This document shows positions 11,899 to 24,235 of a stretch of 64,000 nucleotides of DNA, in pieces. Both the position numbers and the translations under genes were made by a program. A model generated the notes under the pieces. The model saw only the letters and a list, made by a program, of their open reading frames with translations. It was not told the origin of the DNA and ran no database searches. The DNA is from Perognathus longimembris pacificus (Eukaryota > Chordata > Mammalia > Rodentia > Heteromyidae). The stretch lies in assembly GCF_023159225.1 (NCBI RefSeq), contig NC_063162.1, positions 87,263,438-87,327,437 of the forward strand. Direction: 5' to 3'. Position 1 is the first letter of the stretch; each line of letters begins with the position of its first letter.

Positions 11899-12789
11899 TT
11901 GCTTTAATTTTTATGTTATCCTTTGAACCATAGAAATTCTTCGTTTTGGTTGATACCCAGTTTTTCTCTCTTCTTCTTCATTGTTACTTTTATTTTGGCC
12001 ATAAGACCCAAGAAATCCTCATCAAATCCAAAGTTGGGAAGAATTGCCCCTATGTGTTTCTCCAAATATTTTTATCTTTTAAATTTAGGTCTTTGGCCCA
12101 TTATGAGTTAGTTTTTACATATGGTATCACATAAAATTTTATCTAGCACCATCCCTTTTCATGTAGGTATTAAGTTGTTTCAGTACTGTTTATTGAACAG
12201 CCTATTTCCTCACTGAATTGACTTAGTACTTGTGACGAAATGAATTGACAAAGTATATAACCCATACGCTGTTTCTTGCCACGTGATCCTCTAGGCTGCT
12301 GGGTCATCAATATAGCCCACACATAGTGCTTTCAACCTATAGAACCATCTGCACCTGTAGAACCATCTGCCATAACAATCCTTTTTCCTTTTATTGTGAA
12401 GGTTCCTCAATGTTATTCTACTGATCTATGTGTCTGTTATTGTGGCAGTATATTCTGTCTCAATTCCTATAACTTTGTAGTTATTTTTGAAATCAGGAAA
12501 TAGGAGTCCTCAGATTTGTAGTGATTCTTTTCAACTGTTGATATGCATCCTTCAATCCCACAGGCTTTGGGATTTTTTTCTCTGTCATGAATCATAATAG
12601 AAATGCAATTTTGAAGTGGACATGAATTCAGTTTTGGATCTGACTTCACTGTTCTTATGTAAGTGGCTTAGATTTAAGTATGATCAGTCATATTTCAAAA
12701 GTTTAACCCATTGACTCTTAGGTTCTTAAGAGTAAAAGGAAACTTAAAACTCAAGTTAACTTAAAACTCAAATAACATATCAAGTATAA

Positions 12790-12870
12790 GACCATCTAGC
12801 AAGTGCCGGGAAAGTGGTCAGTGCCTCATAGTAAGTATTCAGTGAACATTTGTTAAGTGAATACTAGGGG
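12790..12870 (+). repeat. MIR 3' tail
   Basis: CAGTGCCTCATAGTAAGTATTC followed by ACATTTGTTAAGTGAAT. Confidence 0.5.
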
Positions 12871-13040
12871 TTGATCTTACTCTTTTTTTTTTTTTTTTTT
12901 GCTAAGGGAGATATAATACTGCTTGTACATATGTTTCTAAATAAGCTCATGTAATAGTGTGTATATATTTAATTACTAAGATATTTGTCACAAGATTTTT
13001 TGAGTAGCTCATCTAAGATTTTTAATTAATTCTTTTCTGT

Positions 13041-13238
13041 GGCAGTACTGGGCTTTGAACTCACTTGATTTACTAGGCTGGTACTCTACCACTTGAACCA
13101 CACTTCTAGCTCAGCTTTTTTGCTGATTATTTTGGAGATCGAATTTTTTTGCCCAGGATAGCTTCATACTGTAATCCTTCTGATTTTACCTTCCTGAGTA
13201 GGTTAAAATTAAAGGCACGAGCCACTGGCACTCAGCTG
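13041..13238 (-). mobile_element. Degenerate dimeric SINE, minus strand
   Basis: TTTGAACTCACTTGATTTAC and CCTTCCTGAGTAGG remnants of both halves. Confidence 0.6.
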
Positions 13239-14648
13239 TAGTTTTTCATTTTCTTGAGTGGCACAATCTTTCCTTCAAATGATGCTGTACTTTATACCAT
13301 CCAGATCTTTCCTTGTCAGGGCAATTTCAAAGTGAAATGGAAATGTTTGAGTCTGAGTAGTAAACTTTAGAAAGCAAGGAGTGAGATGAGCAGGGAAGTT
13401 GATAGGGAGGAAGATTTAGGATAATAAGGAACCAAGAAGGAACTCTGAAGGAGAATAGGGTTAAACAGGGAAGTGCATTCTAGTCTCCAAACATTGCTAT
13501 GGTCTTTAGGCTATAGTCATCGTTTGTTGTGGCTCCCCAGACATCCCAAGTCTAGACCTGAAACTCTAAACAAAGAGTGTTATTCCTGGCTGATGTGGGC
13601 CTGACTCATAACCAAGAAATAGTGCCTATGCTGGCTGAGTTATGTCCGCTGTGGATAAAGCAACCTTTAAAGGTAAGAATTCAAGTCATTTCACAGACTC
13701 ATAGGATAATTAAGTTTGAAAGCAAAGCAGAACTTTCAGGCTTCAAAGAATGAATTCTTTTGTCAAATAGCTTTCAAATGAGTTCAACAAAGCTAGCAGG
13801 TTTGAATTTTGTGGTGGTAGTTGTTGGTTTTAAGTGCCAGATTTCTGAGGGCCTTTAGTGTGCCAAAACGTTTTATGCAATGTGGGCAAGAGGGAATATA
13901 GGCACAGCAACCACCGAAGGTGACCCATCTTTGAGGTTTTAGAAACCTAAGGCAGTCGTAATGAGTGAGACAAGTTTTAAGTAATTAGGCAGGAAAACAC
14001 TTTTATTTTTCAAACATGAAGACATATTTCTTAGGTTTTATTTGAGCTGCTGCTTCTACGAAAGATTGTGTCTACTAGATAGACATAGCTTCAAAGCTGG
14101 CTAACTATTGTCTACTGAGAACAATACAAAAGTAAGAACTAAATTAGGATTTAAAAACAAACTGATACAACTATATATGTGTATGTGTCACTTTCTCAGG
14201 ATATAGATATCTTTAAGCTATTACTTATAGTGTTCAGTCTATATGGCACCTGATAATTCCTGATCAGATGTACTTGACAATTCAACTTCTGAAGCTTTTG
14301 TTTGAACACTCTTTAAGAAGAACAGGAAGAGGGAGAGTACAATCCAGGTAAAACAAGACCATTGTATTTCTGTGTGGAATATACAAAAAACCCAGACAAC
14401 TAACCCCTGTTATAGGTTGGCAGATAAGCTAGCTATGACTGGAATTGTTGGATTCTACTCTAGAACAAACTGTGTCTAGTTACAAGTATAGGCACAGGCC
14501 ATTCCTTACTCCTAGAAATTATTTTCTCTCTCCTTTATCAGTGTGTGCCCTCAACCAGCTTTCATCTTCCAGTCATCTATTAGAAGCTATTCATGTGATT
14601 CTTCAGAGAGAGAGAGAGAGTGTGACATTGGGAGAGTTAGAGAGCCAG

Positions 14649-14806
14649 AGGAGAGGAGGAGGTAGAAGAGGTAGAAGAGGAAGAGGAGGAGGAGGAGGAG
14701 GAGGAGGAGGAGAAGGAGGAGGAGGAGGAGGAGGAGGAGGAGGAGGAGGAGGAGGAGGAGGAGGAGGAGGAGGAGGAGGAGGAGGTGGAGGAGGAGGAGG
14801 AGGAGA
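14649..14806 (+). repeat. (GGA)n purine microsatellite
   Basis: About 155 bases of GGA repeats with few interruptions, preceded by (GA)n at 14606-14620. Poly-Gly, Pro or Ser frames across it are artefacts. Confidence 0.97.
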
Positions 14807-15084
14807 GACATCCAAGTTGGTATCTTAGTGGCCTCACTATCAGTAAATGCAGTCTGTGGTGATATGCACCATCATTGTAGGATGACAGCAGAGAGTGGCA
14901 GCTGGAATTCCCAGGGCAGGCAGTTTCCATTCACACCCCTGTTCAAAGAACTATGCCCCACTGTTTTTCTGGTCTTCATATGTGGGAAGTTTCTGCATCA
15001 CAGAACTTGGTAACTGTCCATGGGAGGAGAGCAGGAGAATCCTTTCTTCCAGGACCTTGGTCCAGATGCAGTACCACATCTGGA

Positions 15085-15174
15085 TTTTTCTGTATAGTGC
15101 TGAGGAATCGAACCCAGGGAGGGCTTCATGTATACCAGGCAAACACTCTACCACTAGGCCATATTCCCAGCCAT
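15085..15174 (-). mobile_element. Left (ID-like) monomer fragment, minus strand
   Basis: Reverse complement of the tRNA-like left monomer only, ending CCATATTCCCAGCC. The right monomer is missing. Confidence 0.75.
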
Positions 15175-15340
15175 AGAATGCAAAATTTTAATCAGAAAAT
15201 AACCAGCGTTGACCTTTATTACAGACATGCTTCTATACAAATAGAAAGGTTGGAGTTGCAGTAACTGTGTAAAACTAAGTTCAAACAAAATTGTACTTGA
15301 ATTTAACAAAAGTAAAAGAAATCGCCAGTCTTTTGAAGTT

Positions 15341-15545
15341 ACTTTTTTGGGGGTAAAAGTAGCATTAGGATTTGAACCCAGGACCTTGGTAGGCAGGAAC
15401 TCTATAACTTGAGTTATGCCTCCAGCCCTGATTGTTAATGAATTATTTTGGAGCTGGAGTTTCAAAGGACTTTTCTGCCCAGGGTAGGCTTTGAACTGCA
15501 ATCCTCCAGATTTCAGTTTCCTGAAATGGATTACAGCTACCATGG
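15341..15545 (-). mobile_element. Degenerate tRNA/7SL-type SINE, minus strand
   Basis: TTTGAACCCAGGACCTTGG followed by 7SL-like reverse complement. The open frame across it is not coding. Confidence 0.55.
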
Positions 15546-15589
15546 ACTGGAGGCCCACTGATTTCTTCCTTTTCTTTTCTCTTTTCCTT

Positions 15590-15822
15590 TTTGTACCAGT
15601 AGCAGAGTTTAAACTCAGGCTCATGCACTCTGTTTGACTTTCACACTCATAGCTGGTGCTCTATCCCTTAACATGCCTCTAGTATGACACTGTTACTAGT
15701 TAATTGGAAATAGACTCTTCTAGACTTTTCTGCTGAGCTAGTTCCAATCCATGTTCTTTCTTTTAGATATCAGCCTCCTGAATAGCTAAGATTACAGGCA
15801 TGAACCACCATTGCCTGACTTC
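15590..15822 (-). mobile_element. B1-dID-type dimeric SINE, minus strand
   Basis: Both halves diverged. Ends GATTACAGGCATGAACCACC. Confidence 0.65.
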
Positions 15823-16804
15823 CTGAATAGTTTCTGACTGAAGTTCAGTGAGTTGAGGATAGCTCATTTCTATGTTGCCATACCCATGTATGTTCCATAC
15901 CCATGAGTCTCTAAGTGTTAGTGTTTTGTGCCAACAGAAAAGGGAAAGAAAACAAGTGATTTAGAATAACATGGTTTAAAACTGCTTGTCCAGTATTGTA
16001 GCTATGTAAATTTAAATTCTTTGAAAGGGAACGAAACTTAAAATTTCAGTTTCTTAGTTATGCTAGCCCCACATCAGGTATGCAGTGGGCACCTGTGTTC
16101 AGGGGTGACATGTCAACAGCACCTGAGCTCTATCATTGTAGCCTTTGTCAGCCAGCACATAGGACCTTTCTTCTCATGATGTTTCCATCTTGCCTTAAAG
16201 ACTTCGTCTCCTGGCTTCTCCTTTGTTCTGTTTGCTTTCAATTATTCTGCTCTAACTGATGTGGTAAAGCACTATTTAAGCAGTGTCTCCTGGGCACCTT
16301 TTGTGGTTCCTGGGCACATGCAACTTCTCTTGCGTCATAAGCATAAGCTCACACAGATTTAAGAGAAGACAACAGGAACCTCCTTACCTGTGGAGAGAGC
16401 CAGTGTCCCTTTGTTAGAAGAGCATGTAGGATGAGATGTATTAATGTGATCATCTTTGAAAGGTACACCTTTCATACCTTCTGATAATAAATCAGAACTG
16501 GTATGATCTCACTCCTAGCCATATATAATCATGTTAGCCATATATAATCAAAGATCCGAATCTGGAGATTGAGTCTCCCCACTTCCAGGTGACAATCACT
16601 GCTCTCTGTACTGGAGTTGCTCTGCCTTTGGGTGTGAGCATCTGAATTGCCTTTGCATAAGGCACCATCTTCATACAGAATGATTCATTCAAACACCCTT
16701 AAGACTTCGTGTTTTACTTAGATTTTCCCATTTGTAATTTCTGCTACCTACTACTCTTTTGTAACATTTTTTCATTGGATCTTACTAGATGTAAACTTCT
16801 AAAG

Positions 16805-16806
<2 letters not shown>

Positions 16807-16851
<45 letters not shown>
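16807..16851 (+). repeat. (GT)n microsatellite
   Basis: Pure GT repeats. Confidence 0.97.
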
Positions 16852-16853
<2 letters not shown>

Positions 16854-16989
16854 CATTCTCCTCCTCCTGCTCTCTTTTTTTAGACAGTATCTTATAGTGT
16901 ACCAGGCTGGCCTCAAAGAGATAATCTTCTTGCCTGACTCTTAACTATTTTATGGTTTGATACTTTCTTCTCTTTTTCTTTCTTTCTTT

Positions 16990-17163
16990 TTATTGGTTGG
17001 TCATGGGGTTTGAACTTGGCCTGGGTGCTGTCCTTGACCTTTTTTCCCTCAAGGCTAGCACTACTCTTACCACTTTGAACCACAGATTCACTTCTGGTTT
17101 TCTGGTGTCTAACTGGAGATATGAGTCTCACAGAAAAGGATTTTCCTGCTTGGGCTGGCTTCC
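16990..17163 (-). mobile_element. B1-dID-type SINE, minus strand, left half truncated
   Basis: The tRNA-like half and linker are clear. The 7SL-like half stops at CTTGGGCTGGCTTCC. Confidence 0.7.
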
Positions 17164-17488
17164 CTAGTTTGATACTTTCAGAGGATACTTTGGATAGTAC
17201 TTTTCTGAGATAAAATACATTGTAGTAAAAATCTTTTCCTAGCAGACAGTGTGAGAGGCAAACACACAGGTCAGTTGATATACAACCTACCAGCTACCAG
17301 GTCATGTGCTAACTTTAGGAAATGAAAAGCAAAACCAGTAAGGCAGCCTTCAAATTGCTTTTTATCCTTCTACTCTCCTGGAGAGAATGGATACCATTGT
17401 ATTGTTAATATTGGGAAAGAGATATTTCTAAAATTTTCTTGCTCTTTTAGTTTTAGATTGTCAACATCTATCACAGTTTTGTTGATGA

Positions 17489-17695
17489 TTTATTTGGGGT
17501 GCGGGTCTTGAACTCAGGGACTTGTGTTCTTGCTAACAGCTGGTACTCTACCTTTGAGCCATACCTCCAGCTTGACTTTTTGTTAGTTAATTGGAGACAG
17601 TCTTAAGTTCTTTTCTTCTTGGACTAGCCTCAAGTTGTGATACCTCAGATCTTAGCCTTGTGAGTATCTAGGCATAAACCATCAGCACCCACCAA
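17489..17695 (-). mobile_element. Degenerate B1-dID-type SINE, minus strand
   Basis: GTCTTGAACTCAGGGACTTG through AAACCATCAGCACCCACC. Confidence 0.65.
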
Positions 17696-19120
17696 TAGTT
17701 TTTGCTTCATTTTGTTTTTAACTTGTTCTCTGCTATTTCCTTTTATTTCTTCTAGTTCCCCGAACTCTCCCCCCATCTCCTTAGGCCCCCCTCCCCTATC
17801 CCCTACTATCTTGGGCAGTTAAATTCCTCATGATCATTTTCTTGTAGCCATCCTTTCCATAGAAGTGAATTCAATTTCCTGTTCTCCCTTTTCTCTCTAC
17901 TTACATGCACTAGCTTAGCAATCTTCTTAAAAGAGATTGCTTATTATTGCTCCCACAGTTTTGGAAGAATAACACCAAAATAGGTCTCAGGAAATTAATG
18001 TTAAAGATTTGGATACTTGGATACTTAAGTTCAAAGTAATCTTAAATTGAGTAGACAAAAAACTTGAAGTATGTATGTCAGACACATGAACACTAGGGTT
18101 TAGTTTCTGGTTATTTGAGGGCTAGGTTAATATACTTATTTATGGAATAATATTTGTTGTTAGCTGAATTTTCACATTTCTGAACAGTGAGTAGGTAGCT
18201 TTTTATAGGAGATGAAGCAGTTTTAAAAAATTCACTTTCCCATTTTGTAGTGACTCAATTGATAGTCTTTTAAGATAGTAATGGCATGCTGTGTGCTGTT
18301 GCCAATTGTTAAAACTCTACCCTGCTTCCAAAAGCAGTTGTCAGTTCAGGGCGGGTAACACCACCCACTGATAAAATTCAAACCACAGATGTTATTTTAA
18401 GGTCTTGGGTGGTTCTATCTCTCTTTACCCTTTAAACTGCTAAGTCACATCCTGCTTTGCATTTTAATTTGGTATAAATTAGGTGCAGCAGACATCGGTC
18501 TGGTATTAGATACTCAAGTGAAATTAAATGCCATAAGAAAAGACGGCAATCATGTGGAGTAAACCTATCCTCTCTGGATGCAAGATCATGTAAGGGCCTT
18601 GGCTCTGCCCTTACTCTGCCTCACTGCATTTCCTGATGAGCTGCCCAAGCTGCCTGTGCCCTTGATACCCTGAAGGCCTGGAGGAATTGGTGTAAAGTGG
18701 GAGCATGTTCTGGGATTTTTTTTTAAGATCTACCCAAGGTGATGTCATATAGCCAGGGTTGAGAAATGTCATAGGAGGAATCCCATCTTTGCTTAACCCC
18801 CCACCCCCATCTTGGCTCTGCACATTTCTCTGCATGTAGCCAGGCCCCTGTCCATCCTGCAGGTCTTCCAGTGATACTTCTTCTCCCAGTACCACTAAGC
18901 TCTTCCTTCCCACAATACCTCCCGGATGGCACACCCTAAATGTATTATTCTGTTTTTATTTTCACCTGTGAATATTTTGTCTTCATGATCAGAATAGTTT
19001 CTTGCTTTAATTAAGCTTCTGTCACTTGGCATTCTTGAGTGAGGGGTTAGCACAGTAATATTCTATACTGGTTGGGGACCTGGGTGAGGGAGCTGGGTAT
19101 CTTAAAAAAACAGTCCAGGA

Positions 19121-19374
19121 GCCAGATGCTGGTGGCTCATGCCTGTAATCCTAGCTGTTCAGGAGCCTGGGGAAGGATTGAGGTTCAAAGCCAGACAGCA
19201 AAGTCTGTGAGACTTTTATCTCTAGTTAGCCACCAAAAAGCCAGAACCAGGGCTGTGGCTCAGGTGGTGGAGTGCCACCCTTGATCACAGAAGCCCAGGG
19301 AAAGTACCCAAGCCCTGAGTTCAAGATCCAGGATGGACTGGTACAAAACAAAAAGGAAAACAACAACAAAAAAC
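19121..19374 (+). mobile_element. B1-dID-type dimeric SINE with TSD
   Basis: Duplication CAGTCCAGGA at 19111-19120 and 19375-19384. The 7SL-like left half (TGGCTCATGCCTGTAATCC) and tRNA-like right half (GCTGTGGCTCAGGTGG) are both full. Confidence 0.85.
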
Positions 19375-19624
19375 CAGTCCAGGAATTTAGGTGGTATCAG
19401 CATGAAGGAGTAATAAGCTTACCTTGGAGTTATCAGTAGGCTTGGTCCATCAGTGGATCAACTCAGAGGTACTCATCAGGCTGTGGAGTGGAGGGAGGGT
19501 AAAGAGCACAGTGCTGTGCTGACTACTGCCTTACTGAAGTAATGGACATGGATAGGGTTGCTAAGAACTAAAGCTTGTAGGAAGAGTGACTGAAGGACAG
19601 AACTATCGTAAATGCCTACATAAT

Positions 19625-20150
19625 TGGGAAAAAAAAAAGAACCATCAACAACATTGGACAATAAGAGGATATTAGTAATTCTATGGTCATCCCAGCAATG
19701 CATAACAGCAAAAGTATGGACATACCCTAGATATCTATATGGACAGAGAGATGCTAAAAGAGTACAGTATGTGTTCTGTGTACACAGGAATATTACTCAG
19801 CTTTAAGCAGGACATCCTGTACTGGGCAATAATATGGGTGACCTTGAAAAACATGATGTTGAGTGAAATCAGCTAGTGACAAAATGGCAAATACTTAATG
19901 ATTCCAGTTATATAAGATATCCAGAATAGCCACATTCACATTGGTGGGTAGGAGCTGGAAGTGGGGGGGGGAGGGGAGGTGGTGGCAGCAAATTACTGTT
20001 TAATGGGTGCTGAGTTTCAGTTTGGTAAGGTTAGTAAGCTCTAGAGACCTGTACAATGTTGTACCTATGCTAATAACAATGTTCTGTGTACCTTAAATCT
20101 GTTAGTTTTATGCAGCATTCTATAAAGCAATTATATATATATTAGAATTA
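19625..20150 (+). mobile_element. Old LINE-1 3' end, sense
   Basis: ORF2-end remnants (GGAATATTACTCAGCTTTAA), then a 3' UTR with GATTCCAGTTATATAAG, a G-rich tract and GTTTAATGGGTGCTGAGTTTC. Confidence 0.8.
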
Positions 20151-21071
20151 TGTACTGCCAGGCTCATAATCAAGGAGAGATCCAGGAGTGTGAAAAAGCA
20201 TGCTAGAATAATGTTTGCAGAACTGACTTTAGAAATGAGCCGAGCTCACAAAGAACTGGTAGTTTCTCAAGCCAATATTTTATTCCTGGTTCTCTGTCAG
20301 AATCACCTGTAGAAGCTTAAGAATTCTAAAATTTAGCCTCACCATAGATTCCAATGAAATAGACTTGGGACATAGACTGACATCAGCATTTTAAACTCCA
20401 TGTAATTGCAGTATGTAGTCAGAATTTTGACCTCCTGCTCAAATAAAATCTAGACATTACAAAGGTCAAAGTTATCATTTGTATCTGGCAAGGGACAGGT
20501 GGGAAGATAATTTGCAGTGAGGAATGAAGATAGGGTGCATATTTTAACTCTTATGACCAGGTTATCTTATGGAAATTAAGGTTACTAGTCAGGATAAGGG
20601 AGTGTAAGACCTTACCACTCTGCCATAGCAGGTGGACCTTAGTGTGGGCCTGTCTCAGCAACTCTAGTTTCAGTTTTCTGGACAGCCACACATGCTGTTT
20701 TCTGTCCTCTGCTTAAGGTGTAGCAAAGCAGCCAGCCAGAATCTTCTTAGGAAAAGAGATCAGGACCTTCGTGAATCTGCTGTCAAGTATATACCAGAGA
20801 CCTCAAGATCCTATGCTGTGGATAAATTATTAATCTGTGTAAGTGCAACAAGAACTTTGACTTTCTGCTGTCTGTGACATCACAGACATTGGTATTGGTT
20901 CAAGATAAGAGAAGGGTGTTGAAAACTAGTAACTCCATCAGAATTTCTCAAACTATATTGTGCACAAAAATCACCCAAGGAATGTGTTAAACAATTATGA
21001 GAAATACCTTGATTTGGGTGAAGATTAGCAAAGATACAACAATAACACCACCACCAATAATAATAATGTGA

Positions 21072-21297
21072 CAGGTACCAGTTCCTCATGGCTATAATCC
21101 TAGCTACTCAGTAGGCTGAGATCTTGGTTTGAAGCCAGTCAGGGAAGGAAAATTCATTCATGAGATTCGTATCTCTTAACCACAAAAAGCCAGAAGTGGG
21201 GCTTTGTCTTAAGTGATAAGAGTGCTAGCTTTGAGCAAAAGAAGGTCAGAGATAGCACTTGGGAGATGAGTTTAAGCCCTAGGACCAGCAGCATAAA
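21072..21297 (+). mobile_element. B1-dID-type SINE followed by (GAT)n
   Basis: Both halves present and diverged. The 3' tail runs into a (GAT)n array from 21302. Confidence 0.7.
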
Positions 21298-21301
21298 ACA
21301 T

Positions 21302-21306
21302 GATGG

Positions 21307-21346
<40 letters not shown>

Positions 21347-21348
21347 AT
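21302..21348 (+). repeat. (GAT)n microsatellite at a SINE tail
   Basis: Trinucleotide array immediately after the SINE at 21072-21297. Confidence 0.95.
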
Positions 21349-21526
21349 GATGGTTGTGGTGGGTTTAGGTTAAAGGGTACTGTTCAGAAGAAGCAATTCT
21401 AGCTTCTCAGCAGTTCTTGTGACCTGAGAGAGCTAGTGAACTGTAAGCACCCCAGTTCCAGAGACAGAGATGAGAGTCCCAAGGCAAAGGCAAACAGCAG
21501 TATTAACAGTTGAAATATATGGTAAT

Positions 21527-21625
21527 CTTGTATACCTTTATACCCAGTGCTCTGGAGACTGAGAAGAGGATCATAAATTTGAGGCTCGCCTGGACTAGAT
21601 AGGAAGACTCTATTGAAAACATTCA
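21527..21625 (+). mobile_element. B1-like (7SL-derived) SINE
   Basis: TACCTTTATACCCAGTGCTC then GAGGCTCGCCTGGACTAGAT. Confidence 0.6.
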
Positions 21626-22671
21626 GACAAATAAATGAAGAAGTTATAATGCACTCAAGGGAAGTGATTGCTGCCTTATTTTCTTCTCTGGAAAGATCAT
21701 ACCTATAGCTTGTCTTTGAATCTGGGACTCATTGGCAGTGAAACCTCAGACATGTGTGATGAGAATTATACATTTGTGATCATCAATCAGGGCTATGGAT
21801 CCATGTCATGAGAAATGGCTGATAAAGGTATGGCTGTTTGTTGTCGAAGGAAAGACTTGCTGGGTTAGAGGAAGTACGCCATGATAGCATTTTCCTTGCA
21901 AGTTTTGGTACAAAAGTGGCTAATTATTTTCTCTATAGTACAGAGGGAAAATCTAGAGCCAGCACATGGTAATTACAAGTGAGACAAATTTCAATTACAA
22001 ATATGAAAAACTCTCTAGAAAAGGGTGAAATGAGGGGCCCTGTTTCTGACCATTATTATGGTCAAGGTGTGATAATCCAGTAATATCTAGTAATCTAATG
22101 CTTGCTTTGGATTAGAAGTGGGGTAGAATTCACTCTTGGGTTCCATGATTTAAGTGAAGTGATGGTTAACTTTGAACTTCTCTGTTTATTCAGTGGTGGC
22201 AAATAAGTGATTCAAACACAAACTTATATTCTGGCACCATGGTAAGGTGCAATGTCTCCTGGAAGCCGCCACATTTTACATCTGTGCCCACATATATTCC
22301 TGTTTCTGGACAGCTCTGAGAAATCACTGTGTTCTTCCCTCAACACCAAGTGGATTCTGAAGGGCCAAAAAGGAAGCAGAGAATGGAAATGGTCATTTGC
22401 TTTGAATGTGCTCTTGATCTTTGTTTTTCCAGGAGAGATTAAAGTAAAAAAATGTTCTATTGAGTAGTATTTGACCCCTGAGCAGCCAGACATTGGTTTT
22501 CATGATCAGACTAGTTTTCCAGGTAGTTGAGCCTTTACAGATCCGCCTTTACTTCACACAGAATCCAGAACCACCTATCAGTATCAGAGGTAATTGTGAT
22601 TAGAACTTCCATCCAGAATATGATCTTGAGCTGAGACACTTGGAGTCAGATAATGAAAGCCCTATTTCTGG

Positions 22672-22672
<1 letters not shown>

Positions 22673-22716
<44 letters not shown>
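22673..22716 (+). repeat. (CA)n microsatellite
   Basis: Pure CA repeats. Confidence 0.97.
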
Positions 22717-22720
<4 letters not shown>

Positions 22721-23099
22721 AATTCAAGGGGTTTCAGAAGGTAGCATTTCTAAAAAGGTACATATCTAGGATTAGAATTATTTGTTTTTATTACAGGCCA
22801 AAACTGAGTATCCCATTATAATTTGTTACTGTCAATTCAGAGTATAATTTTTATCCATTTTCCTGAGAAACTACTAATGAACTGAACTATATACATTATG
22901 GTCTTTTTGAGTCATTTACAACTGAGTAAGCCCACCTGTTTGCTAAGCCAAACCCTGTCAAAGTGTGTCAGTGCAGTCCCCATAAAAGCAATGAGCTTTT
23001 ATGTCCTGCTTCAAATTTAGTTAACATTAAGTTGTCCTTTTGGACAATCAATGTTAATGAATTATATGGCTTTTACTTCTGCATGTGTCTTTTTCCAAA

Positions 23100-23260
23100 G
23101 CACTATAGTACAATACAGATATCTGAAGAACACAAAAATTTTACATTTTCTAGGACATAAACACCCCCCGACTCAAGATATTTGGCAGCCTGGGTCTCCT
23201 GGAACTGATCTCTACAGAAGGTCATGGACAGGAACTTTATTGATTTAAAAATAATGTGTT
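23100..23260 (-). repeat. Left arm of an unexplained inverted-repeat pair
   Basis: Reverse complement of 23180-23209 matches 24101-24130 at 28 of 30 bases, and 23138-23156 matches 24160-24178 at 18 of 19. Weaker similarity extends outward. The family is unknown. Confidence 0.75.
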
Positions 23261-23439
23261 CTTGCCTCTGGTATAGATTTAAGGAAATGTTAAAATGTTG
23301 GAAGATACAAATGTTTTAAATTTCTAGAGCCCTTATTTGTTTTTGTTTGAAAAGAAATATAGGTCTTTATCTTGTGGTGCATATGTTCAGAGAAGTAGAA
23401 AGGAAATTCACATCTGTCTATTCTGTTCAAGCCACTTTT

Positions 23440-23605
23440 TTTCTCATTTTTTTCATTTAATTGTCACAATTCCCTGAGAGATGAATATCATTATTTCTTA
23501 TTCTTTACATGAAAGACTAAAGAAGCAAACACCTTATCCAAGTGTAGAGTTAGTAACAACGGGGCACCAACTCAAACCAAGACTGGCTCCTTCCAAGGCA
23601 TCTCA
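23440..23605 (-). repeat. MIR element, minus strand
   Basis: TCACAATTCCCTGAGAGATG, TTTACATGAAAGACTAAAG and ACACCTTATCCAAGTGTAGAG match reversed MIR. Confidence 0.6.
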
Positions 23606-24039
23606 TTTCTATCTTCGTATGGAGTATTCTTTCCTAAGTGAAATTTTCTAAAATAAACCTTTGAATCAGCTTGGCAGTACCTTTATTCTTCCCTTTTGGG
23701 GGTGGTGCTGAACATCTGTTCTCTTTCCCCAATAAAAACCACAGGGTGGCATATGTTTTACACAAGCCTGGCTACTCCACTTGTCTTTAGGTGGGTGGCA
23801 ATGGTAAGAGAGATAAAAGCTCATTCAAAAGCCAACCAAGGCAGGTTTTCTTTGCCTAAGGCCTTTTACATCTATTGGACTTTTAGATGTCAATGATTTA
23901 GAAGGAGGAGTGAGTTGTGAATCCTTTCCTCTTCAGGTGATCTGTTGACCTGAAAGTAGGTCTCAAACCAAATTATGTCACACATAAAACATTGGTAGCT
24001 GGAAAAATGCACAAAAGCGTCCATAAAATGGCTTGGTCC

Positions 24040-24235
24040 CTTCTGCCCAATGACATGACCTTGTGAAAGAAATTTCCCGTCTACAACCCTGTGTCAAGTG
24101 ATCAGTCCCAGAAGACCCAGGCTGCCAAATGTTCTGTGTCTTGAGTCAGTAGTGATGATGTCCTTGAAAATGTAAAATGTTCTAGGTTTTCTTAAGATCA
24201 GTATACTGTATTATACCTCAATAAAATAAATAAAT
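24040..24235 (+). repeat. Right arm of the inverted-repeat pair, AATAAA-like end
   Basis: Partner of the left arm about 0.9 kb away in opposite orientation. This copy ends CCTCAATAAAATAAATAAATG, which suggests a retroposed RNA 3' end (inference). Confidence 0.7.

Larger units (their letters stand above)
10185..12640 (-). mobile_element. Ancient LINE-1 (L1M-type), minus strand, broken by SINEs
   Basis: Reads as reverse complement of an old mammalian L1 3' UTR and ORF2 end: ATTGAGATATAGTTCACC near 10207, TTGATTTGCATTTTC near 11030, TAGGTCTTTGGCCCATTATG near 12086 and CTTTGTAGTTATTTTTGAAATC near 12474. SINEs at 10655, 11163-11600 and 11691-11898 interrupt it. Confidence 0.8.

Noticed and set aside
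14445..14930. Poly-Gly, poly-Pro, poly-Leu and poly-Ser frames
   Set aside because: They are translations of the (GGA)n microsatellite in several frames.
15154..15624. 156-codon minus-strand open frame
   Set aside because: It spans two degenerate antisense SINEs, and nothing resembles a protein family.
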